DNA of 11,737 bases from Acidobacteriota bacterium (GTDB taxonomy: Bacteria > Acidobacteriota > Blastocatellia > Pyrinomonadales > Pyrinomonadaceae). Below are positions 1-5,662 of this stretch, piece by piece. The stretch spans positions 1 through 11,737 of the forward strand of contig QHXE01000058.1 in assembly GCA_003222835.1 (NCBI GenBank), in the 5' to 3' direction. Under the pieces are notes generated by a model. The model was not told the DNA's origin. It was given only the letters and a program-made list of their open reading frames with translations, and did not search any database. Position 1 is the first letter of the stretch. Each line of letters opens with the position of its first letter. The position numbers were made by a program, and so were the translations under genes.

Positions 1-714
1 ACTCAGCCCGCTGCGCGTCTTCACGTCGTTGGCGACACTGGCTTGATCGGAGGCCTCGGCATCGGCACAACAACTCCTTTACGAACGTTGCAAATCGGCG
101 GAAGTATTGACTCGCTGTTCACGCTCGACCCTTCTAACGGCAGTCCTAACGCCGGCTTCATTCGCTTCGGCGACAATACCGGGTGGAAGTTGCACTTCGG
201 TCGCAACCGTGAAGGCAGTGCTGGCGCGCTCAACCCCGGAACGACTGGCGTGCTCATGACGATTCAAGACAATGGCAACGTCGGTATGGGCACGACCCTT
301 CCCGACAAACGCCTGTCAGTGAATGGCGACGCGTCGAAGTCACTCGGTGGCACGAGTTGGGCCGTCTTTTCGGATGAACGTTTGAAGAACATCAAGGGAC
401 GGTTCACGCCCGGTCTCAAGGCGCTGCTGAAGTTGCAACCGATTCGCTTCCAATACAAGCCGGACAATCCGCTAGGACTACCAGGCGGCGGCGAGGAGGT
501 TGGTTTCAGCGCGCAGGCAGTCGAGAAGGTGCTGCCTGAAGCCGTGAGCCGGAGTCAACAAGGCTATCTGCAACTCCACAGCGACCCGATCCTTTGGACC
601 ATGCTCAATGCGATCAAGGAGCAGCAGGCCCAAATCGAGCGCCAGCAGAAACAGATTGAGGGATTGAAAAAGCTCGTATGCCGATCGCGCCCGCGCACGT
701 CGGCGTGTCGATAA
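1..714 (+). CDS. Fibre-like protein with C-terminal peptidase S74 chaperone domain (5' end outside window)
   Basis: The reading frame is open from base 1, so the gene starts upstream; 237 residues are visible. Two copies of a fibre-type motif are seen, GLGIGTTTP near residues 18-26 and GNVGMGTTLP near 92-101, each followed by a short strand ending in Gly. The S74 intramolecular chaperone domain begins at SDERLK (residues 124-129). The Ser and Lys five residues apart match the Ser-Lys dyad that performs self-cleavage in endosialidase-type tailspikes. The family's GFSAQAVEKVLPEAV stretch follows. The end is a Gln/Glu/Lys-rich coiled coil (about 203-226) and a basic tail. In this family the domain drives trimer folding of a beta-rich fibre and is then released. 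Nothing nearby looks like phage, so a cell-surface or secreted fibre is more likely than a tail fibre. The internal TTG at 43 is not needed as a start. The domain call is firm; the role of the full protein is unknown. Confidence 0.85.
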   Translation, partial: TQPAARLHVVGDTGLIGGLGIGTTTPLRTLQIGGSIDSLFTLDPSNGSPNAGFIRFGDNTGWKLHFGRNREGSAGALNPGTTGVLMTIQDNGNVGMGTTLPDKRLSVNGDASKSLGGTSWAVFSDERLKNIKGRFTPGLKALLKLQPIRFQYKPDNPLGLPGGGEEVGFSAQAVEKVLPEAVSRSQQGYLQLHSDPILWTMLNAIKEQQAQIERQQKQIEGLKKLVCRSRPRTSACR

Positions 715-734
715 GAGTGGCTAATCAGGGGTTG

Positions 735-906
735 AGAGTTCAACCTTCAGGTTGTCGCTGAAGTGTCAGTACCGCGAGCGGTAGCGACCGGATCATGCAA
801 ATCTACTCTAAGCAGAAGTATCTTCATTTAATCAGACGCGACTGTTGGATCCGGTCGCTACCGCTCGCGGTACTGACACGACGCCGCAAGCTAAAGCTTG
901 AACTCT
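735..906. repeat. Composite inverted repeat, REPIN/MITE-like
   Basis: The left arm (735-794) and right arm (848-906) are inverted copies around a 53-nt centre. The inner 32 bases, 763-794 and 848-879, are perfect reverse complements. Each contains two small palindromes (ACCGC-GA-GCGGT and CGGT-AGCG-ACCG), the typical build of REP elements. The outer parts (735-758 and 883-906) are related 24-base elements that are themselves palindromic around a TT/TC/AA centre. A single strand could fold into one long hairpin. There is no T-run, so a terminator role is not supported. No clear target-site duplication is seen. Sequences of the same inner family occur inside recG (4465-4529). Confidence 0.8.
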
Positions 907-927
907 AAACACTCGCAATCACGGTTC

Positions 928-951
928 AGAGTTCAACCTTTAGGTTGTCGC
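928..951 (+). repeat. Third copy of the 24-base palindromic element
   Basis: This 24-base stretch differs from 735-758 at a single position and is in the same orientation. It is also related to the inverted copy at 883-906. It contains the palindrome CAACCT-TT-AGGTTG. It ends 8 bases before the ribosome binding site of the Calx-beta/DUF4214 gene, so it lies in that gene's 5' leader or promoter region. Together the three copies suggest a dispersed repeat family rather than a gene-specific operator. Confidence 0.65.
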
Positions 952-958
952 TTGAATT

Positions 959-964
959 GGAGAG
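959..964 (+). promoter_or_regulatory. Ribosome binding site for the Calx-beta/DUF4214 gene
   Basis: GGAG (959-962, within GGAGAG) sits 6 nt before the ATG at 969. This supports 969 over the in-frame TTG at 945, which has no such site and lies inside the 928-951 repeat. Confidence 0.7.
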
Positions 965-968
965 TGAA

Positions 969-2603
969 ATGAAAATATTCCGGCAGCGAAAATCACTTGT
1001 CCTGATTGCGAGTTGTGCGTGTCTCTTTGCCGCAACCCTGGCGGCATCGCGGCGACTAGCTGATCGGAAAGCCCTTGAGAGCACTCGTCATCAAGAGATC
1101 AATCGGGGAGAGAACGAGTCGCCGCGCCGTCAATCCCAGGAGCCGTCGAAAAAAGCAGTCAGCCCGGAGGTTGTTGGCCCAATCGATCGCAGAGTAATCG
1201 CCGGCGGCGGTGGCACGAGCAGCGGCGGCAGCATTAGAGTCGATGGGACCATCGCGGAGGTGAGCGCCTCGAAGACGATGAGCGGCGGCTCGTTGACGGT
1301 GACCGGCGGATTCTGGAATACGCTTGCTACGACAGCGACACCTACTCCAACACCTACTCCGTCGCCAACACCTACTCCGACGCCCAATCCTTCGCCAACT
1401 CCAACTCCAACGCCGATCCCGACGGCGACTCCAACTCCACCACCGAATGTGGTTCAGTTCAGCTCATCAAACTACAGCGTTGTTGAGGATTGCACGACCT
1501 TAACGATTACCGTCAATCGTATCGGCAATACTTCCGGCGCGGCGAGCGTCGACTACTTCACGGCAGACGTCACGGCCAGCGAGCGTCGTGATTACATCAC
1601 TGCCATTGGCCGCCTGAGCTTCGCAGCCGGCGAAACCTCGAAGAATTTCGTCGTGCTCATCAACGACGACTCTTTCGTCGAAGGAAACGAAACTTTCAAC
1701 GTCAACTTGCGCAATCCTTCGGGCGTCAGCCTGGGCGCGCCCCAGATCGCCACGGTGACGATTATCGACAACGCCACAGAGCCGGCCACCAACACGATTG
1801 ACGATCCGCGCAACTATGTCTGTCAGCACTATCATGACTTTCTGAATCGCCAGCCTGATCTGAGCGGCTGGGATTTTTGGACTAACGAAATAACTTCCTG
1901 CGGCGCTAATCAGGCATGCATCGAACTGAAACGCATCAATGTCTCAGCCGCTTACTTCCTCTCGATTGAATTCCAGCAGACGGGTTATCTGGTCGAGCGC
2001 TTGTACAAAGCAGCCTATGGCGATGCGAATGGAACATCGACGTTTGGCGGGACCCATCAACTCGCCGTTCCCATCATCCGCTTCAACGAGTTTCTGCCCG
2101 ATACGCAGCAGATTGGGCTGGGCGTGGTTGTAGGCCAGACCGGTTGGGAGACCGTTTTGGAGAATAACAAACAAGCTTTCACGTCAGAGTTTGTGCAGCG
2201 CTCGCGGTTCACGACGGCACTTCCGACGACGCTGACGCCGGCGCAATTTGTTGACAACCTGAATCAGAACGCAGGCAATGTGCTATCACCCAACGAACGC
2301 ACGACGGCCATTAATCTGTTTGCGGGCGCAGCCAGCACGAGCAACCTGACGGCACGCGGCCAGGCATTGCGGCAAGTGGCGGAAGATGCAGACCTTGCGA
2401 ACGCGGAATTTAACCGCGCGTTTGTGTTGATGCAGTTCTTCGGCTATCTGCGCCGGAATCCTAACGACGCTCCCGATGCGGACTATTCAGGCTACGAATT
2501 CTGGCTGGTGAAGTTGAATCAATTCAACGGTGACTTCGCAAAAGCCGAGATGGTCAAGGCCTTCATCGTCTCTAGCGAGTATCGACAACGCTTTGGGCCA
2601 TGA
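969..2603 (+). CDS. Secreted Calx-beta / DUF4214 domain protein with Thr-Pro linker
   Basis: The protein has 544 residues from ATG 969. Residues 1-27 form a signal peptide: a basic start (MKIFRQRK) and a hydrophobic core up to LAAS. A Cys at 16 gives a weak lipobox-like IASC, but the preceding core is short, so Sec cleavage near 27 is preferred. A Gly-rich motif (79-116) ending in GGFW follows. Next come a Thr-Pro repeat linker (about 123-158) and a Calx-beta domain (about 162-268) with the family signature DDSFVEGNETF, usually calcium-binding and adhesive. The C-terminal half resembles DUF4214: YHDFLNRQPDLSGWDFW at 288-304, and a second related block near 489-540 (FFGYLRRNP ... SGYEFW ... 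SSEYRQRFG). DUF4214 occurs in bacterial extracellular and S-layer-like proteins; its biochemical role is unclear. The upstream fibre gene has the same orientation, but the 254-nt repeat-filled gap argues for separate transcription. Surface attachment is inference. Confidence 0.85.
   Translation: MKIFRQRKSLVLIASCACLFAATLAASRRLADRKALESTRHQEINRGENESPRRQSQEPSKKAVSPEVVGPIDRRVIAGGGGTSSGGSIRVDGTIAEVSASKTMSGGSLTVTGGFWNTLATTATPTPTPTPSPTPTPTPNPSPTPTPTPIPTATPTPPPNVVQFSSSNYSVVEDCTTLTITVNRIGNTSGAASVDYFTADVTASERRDYITAIGRLSFAAGETSKNFVVLINDDSFVEGNETFNVNLRNPSGVSLGAPQIATVTIIDNATEPATNTIDDPRNYVCQHYHDFLNRQPDLSGWDFWTNEITSCGANQACIELKRINVSAAYFLSIEFQQTGYLVERLYKAAYGDANGTSTFGGTHQLAVPIIRFNEFLPDTQQIGLGVVVGQTGWETVLENNKQAFTSEFVQRSRFTTALPTTLTPAQFVDNLNQNAGNVLSPNERTTAINLFAGAASTSNLTARGQALRQVAEDADLANAEFNRAFVLMQFFGYLRRNPNDAPDADYSGYEFWLVKLNQFNGDFAKAEMVKAFIVSSEYRQRFGP
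1335..1442 (+). repeat. Thr-Pro coding repeat (flexible linker)
   Basis: About 36 codons that are almost all Thr and Pro, with occasional Ser, Asn, Ile and Ala, written in degenerate 6-base units (ACT/ACA/ACG plus CCN). It separates the Gly-rich N-terminal region from the Calx-beta domain. Such linkers are common in exported proteins, and the short units make length changes by slippage likely. Confidence 0.8.
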
Positions 2604-2607
2604 GTTG

Positions 2608-2643
2608 AAACCTCCCGCGGCAGGAGTCTGTCGGGAAAGGTTT
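2608..2643 (+). other. Long imperfect hairpin just after the DUF4214 gene
   Basis: Starting 4 nt after the stop codon, AAACCT (2608-2613) can pair with AGGTTT (2638-2643). Inside this, CC pairs with GG and CGGCAG pairs with CTGTCG around a GAGT loop, with small bulges. There is no T-run after it. It may be a 3'-end RNA-stability structure or another dispersed repeat; only one copy is in the window. Confidence 0.4.
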
Positions 2644-2701
2644 GCCCTGGTAGCCCTCCGTCTGCCGTAACGCGAGTAAACGTCTGATTCTCCGAAACAA
2701 G

Positions 2702-2743
2702 GCGGGCACGAATGATTAAGTTCATGAGTGCCGGCTTATTTTT
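2702..2743 (+). terminator. Probable intrinsic terminator of the DUF4214 gene
   Basis: GCGGGCAC (2702-2709) pairs with GTGCCGGC (2728-2735) with one mismatch. The inner bases AATGA and TTCAT extend the stem after a small internal loop. The 3' side is followed by TTATTTTT. It lies about 100 nt past the stop codon and 14 nt before the end of the convergent recG gene. The T-run exists on the plus strand only, so it suits the plus-strand gene. Confidence 0.55.
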
Positions 2744-2756
2744 GTGGAATTAGGAA

Positions 2757-5111
2757 TCAGCCAACTGCGGCCAGCTTCAAACGCGCATCGCTCTGAACTC
2801 GTTTGATCATACTTGCGGCTTCAGCGGAGACGCGGCGCTGATTGACGCAGAACTCCGCTTCTTTGCGTGCTGCTTGCAGAATATCGAGGTCGCGCACGAG
2901 ATTGGCGACGCGAAACTCTGGGAGGCCAGCTTGTCGCGTGCCCAGGATTTCACCGGGGCCGCGTAACTCCAAATCTTTTTCCGCGATGCGAAAGCCGTCG
3001 TTGGTTTCTTCCATGATGCCGAGCCGTTCGCGAGCGACTGCGGTTTGTTTTTCCGAAGCGAGCAGGATGCAATAGCTTTGTTCAGCGCCACGACCTACGC
3101 GGCCGCGGAGTTGATGAAGCTGTGAAAGACCAAAACGCTCAGCATGCTCGACGACCATCACCGAAGCATTTGGGACATCGACGCCAACCTCGATTACCGT
3201 CGTCGAAACCAGAATCTTAATCTCGCCATCGACGAAGCGCCGCATGGCTTCGTCTTTTTCTTCAGGTTTCATGCGACCGTGCAGCAACCCGACCGTGAAT
3301 TTCGGGAAGACTTGATCGCGCAAGTATTCGTAGCGCCGCGTCGCATCGCGTAAATCCATCTTCTCGGATTCTTCCACCAGCGGATAGACCACGTAGACTT
3401 GTCGACCGGCGCGCACTTCGCGCGTAAGCAGTTGCTTCACTTCTTTCCGATCAGATGGATTGTCGCCAAACACTTTCGTCACGATGGGTGTTCGACCAGG
3501 CGGCATTTCGTCGATGATCGAGACGTCGAGATCTCCGTAGACGGTCATAGCCAGGGAGCGGGGAATCGGTGTCGCGGTCATTACGAGCACGTCGGGATTC
3601 GCGCCTCGAGCGCGCAACTCAGCGCGTTGCATCACACCGAAACGATGTTGCTCGTCAATAATCGCCAAGCCGAGTTTATTGAACGCGACGCGCTCCTGAA
3701 TCAACGCGTGGGTCCCTACGCAGGCATCTACTTCACCCGAGAGGATCGCCTGATGAAGCCGTCGCTTATCAGCACTCTTCATCGATCCACTCAGCAATTC
3801 AACCCGATAGGGCGTTTTCGCCAGGATCCGTTTGATATTGCGCGCATGCTGTTCCGCCAGGATCTCCGTCGGCGCCATCAACGCCGCCTGACAATTATTC
3901 TCCATCGCCGCCAACATTGCGATCAGCGCCACGATTGTTTTGCCGCTGCCGACATCGCCCTGGAGCAGTCGATTCATGGGCGCCTCGGCGCGCATATCTG
4001 CGAAGATCTCTTTGACGACTTTGCGCTGTGCCTCGGTGAGTTTGAATGGCAGGACCGACGCGATTCGTCTCTTAATCGGATCGTCGATCTTGATCCTCGC
4101 GCTCTTAGATTCTTTGAGGCGATATCCGCGCTTCACCAACAATCCGAGCGCCAGCCAGAACAACTCTTCAAATATCAAGCGGCGATGCGCCGGGCTGCGT
4201 GCACGTTCGTAATCACCCAGCGAAGCTTCTTCTGAGGGAAAATGAATTTGACGCAGAGCTTCAGAGCGAGATGGAAGTCGATATCGTTCGCGCAATTCAA
4301 CTGGGAGTGTCTCGCCGATGGCCGCATCGGGGATTGCCTTCAGAACCGCATGAATAATTTCCCGCAATTGCTTTGGCCGCAGGTCGCTAATCTTGCGATA
4401 AACAGGCACGCGCCGGCCCACGTGAATCGCCGCGAGCGTTGGGTCCTCGTCAGATTCACCAGACAACCCGGTTGCTACCGCGCGCGGTTCTGACACTTGG
4501 TCGGTCGCTACCGCTCCCGGTTCCGTAACTGCCGGGAGAGTTTCAATCTCATCCGGTTTGTTTAGCCGTAAGGAGTAAGTCTGCCGTCGTTTGTCCCACT
4601 CCCACTTTCCAAAAGCGATGAATCTCGCGCCGCGCGTAAACTTCTTTGTGTAGTTCTCGATGATCTTTTGCGCATGCGGGCCGGACAGAAAGGTCCACAC
4701 CACGACGTCTCGTCCGCTGCGTTCTCGATCCGTGGCGGAAATCTCGAAAATGTAGAGGCGCTGGCTGAACGATCGTTTACTGCGGACTTGATAACCGCCC
4801 GCGATCTTCACAAATAGTTCGAGTGAAGCTTCCCTGTCGTTGCTGAGGTCGCGAATGCACGCCAGGCTGGAACGATCTTCGTAGCGCATCGGGAGATAAT
4901 GGAGGAGATCCTCGACGTTAACGGTACTGATGTCTTTGCCAGGGGACAGTCCGGCCAGTCCAAGGGCCAGTTTTCTCGCAGTGTTTGGCCCAAGACGTGG
5001 CACATCACTACTGGGCAAATCCAGAACGCGCGTGTCGAGTGAGACAGGAGGCGGATTCAGCATTGGAGCGATCATAGCATACCGGAACCGGGCGTTTTCA
5101 TTGGAACTCAC
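2757..5111 (-). CDS. recG: ATP-dependent DNA helicase RecG
   Basis: RecG reverses stalled replication forks and branch-migrates Holliday junctions. The 784 residues include an N-terminal region with RYEDR (76-80) and a wedge (OB) domain to about 190. Helicase motifs follow: GDVGSGKT (385-392, Walker A), DEQH (486-489), TATPIPRS (512-519) and QLRGRVGRG (667-675). The typical RecG C-terminal stretch GPGEILGTRQAGLPEF spans 718-733. All key residues are present, so it should be active. At about 690 residues the E. coli protein is shorter; the excess here is an N-terminal extension and a segment after the wedge (about 192-235). That segment includes two in-frame REP-like copies read as EPGAVATD and EPRAVATG. 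The 5111 start is GTG with no clear ribosome site. ATGs at codon 13 (5075) and codon 17 (5063) are alternatives that would leave more promoter room from the divergent gene. The gene converges on the DUF4214 gene. Confidence 0.96.
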   Translation of the reverse strand: MSSNENARFRYAMIAPMLNPPPVSLDTRVLDLPSSDVPRLGPNTARKLALGLAGLSPGKDISTVNVEDLLHYLPMRYEDRSSLACIRDLSNDREASLELFVKIAGGYQVRSKRSFSQRLYIFEISATDRERSGRDVVVWTFLSGPHAQKIIENYTKKFTRGARFIAFGKWEWDKRRQTYSLRLNKPDEIETLPAVTEPGAVATDQVSEPRAVATGLSGESDEDPTLAAIHVGRRVPVYRKISDLRPKQLREIIHAVLKAIPDAAIGETLPVELRERYRLPSRSEALRQIHFPSEEASLGDYERARSPAHRRLIFEELFWLALGLLVKRGYRLKESKSARIKIDDPIKRRIASVLPFKLTEAQRKVVKEIFADMRAEAPMNRLLQGDVGSGKTIVALIAMLAAMENNCQAALMAPTEILAEQHARNIKRILAKTPYRVELLSGSMKSADKRRLHQAILSGEVDACVGTHALIQERVAFNKLGLAIIDEQHRFGVMQRAELRARGANPDVLVMTATPIPRSLAMTVYGDLDVSIIDEMPPGRTPIVTKVFGDNPSDRKEVKQLLTREVRAGRQVYVVYPLVEESEKMDLRDATRRYEYLRDQVFPKFTVGLLHGRMKPEEKDEAMRRFVDGEIKILVSTTVIEVGVDVPNASVMVVEHAERFGLSQLHQLRGRVGRGAEQSYCILLASEKQTAVARERLGIMEETNDGFRIAEKDLELRGPGEILGTRQAGLPEFRVANLVRDLDILQAARKEAEFCVNQRRVSAEAASMIKRVQSDARLKLAAVG
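4465..4529. repeat. Two tandem REP-like copies inside recG
   Basis: On the plus strand, 4468-4496 matches the inner arm at 851-879 at 26 of 29 positions. The next copy, 4502-4529, matches the same arm at 19 of its first 20 positions and then diverges. Both have the same orientation. Read on the minus strand in the recG frame they give TEPGAVATDQ and VSEPRAVATG. They lie between the wedge domain and the PVYRKI segment, a loop region, so the helicase frame is kept. Confidence 0.8.
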
Positions 5112-5141
5112 GCACCCGAATTTCCGTTCTTAGCACCAAAA

Positions 5142-5591
5142 ATGAACCGCTGGGAATCACTGATCGACCAAAAGATTCGCGAGGCAATGGAGCAGGGCGA
5201 ATTTGATAACTTGGCCGGCAAAGGCGCGCCCATAGACCTTTCTGAAAATCCGTTTGAAGATCCTGGCTGGCGGACCGCGCATCGCTTGCTACGGAACGCG
5301 GGCTTTGCGCCTGCTTGGATTGAAGAGCGGAAAGATATCGAGTTTGAGATTGATGCCGCCCGTAATCAATTAGAGAGAGTCTGGACTATTCTGCAAAATG
5401 AGCGTGGCACCAAAGATGAGAGTGACGCGAAAAGTCGTTGGGAAAGAGCGCTCGCATCATTCAGACAGCAAGCAATCCAACTCAATCGTCGAATCGCGGC
5501 GTGGAATCTGAAAGTTCCATCGGCTGGCTTTCAGCGAAAGAGGATTGATGCACAGCGAGAGATCGAACAGGTCTCAATTCGCCGGACATGA
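5142..5591 (+). CDS. DUF1992 / DnaJC28 conserved-domain protein
   Basis: The protein has 149 residues. The N-terminal ~70 match the DUF1992 (DnaJ homologue subfamily C member 28 conserved) domain: QKIREAMEQGEFDNLAGKG, then DLSENPFEDP, a Trp-Arg pair, LLRNAGFAPAWIEERKDIE. The rest is a charged, probably helical region with Trp-Asn near 126-127, lacking cysteines or membrane segments. A J-domain is absent, as in bacterial members such as E. coli YhdN. The function of the family is not established. The ATG at 5142 begins the conserved domain almost at once, so the start is secure, although no good ribosome site is seen. It is divergent from recG: 30 nt separate the two outermost start codons, so promoters must overlap coding sequence or the true recG start is further in. 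It converges on the GGDEF/EAL gene with 71 nt between them, where I see no convincing terminator. Confidence 0.88.
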   Translation: MNRWESLIDQKIREAMEQGEFDNLAGKGAPIDLSENPFEDPGWRTAHRLLRNAGFAPAWIEERKDIEFEIDAARNQLERVWTILQNERGTKDESDAKSRWERALASFRQQAIQLNRRIAAWNLKVPSAGFQRKRIDAQREIEQVSIRRT

Positions 5592-5662
5592 GCTATTAGG
5601 TCTCTTATTTGCTCACCGACAAATTGTGGAGAAGCGAGAACCGTTCAGCGCGTCTGGCTCGA

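Noticed and set aside
763..879. Bidirectional intrinsic terminator formed by the inverted 32-bp arms
   Set aside because: The arms are 53 nt apart and no T-run follows on either strand.
945..968. TTG start extending the Calx-beta/DUF4214 protein by 8 residues
   Set aside because: The TTG is inside a dispersed repeat and lacks a ribosome site, whereas ATG 969 has GGAG at good spacing and begins a proper signal peptide.
1002..1016. Lipoprotein signal (IASC) in the Calx-beta/DUF4214 protein
   Set aside because: The hydrophobic stretch before the Cys is only about six residues and the hydrophobic core continues beyond it, so Sec cleavage near LAAS fits better.
1500..1835. 111-codon minus-strand frame
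   Set aside because: It is antisense to the Calx-beta domain and has no motif of its own.
3399..4235. 278-codon open frame on the plus strand
   Set aside because: It lies wholly inside recG on the opposite strand, has no recognisable motif, and recG is certain from its helicase motifs.
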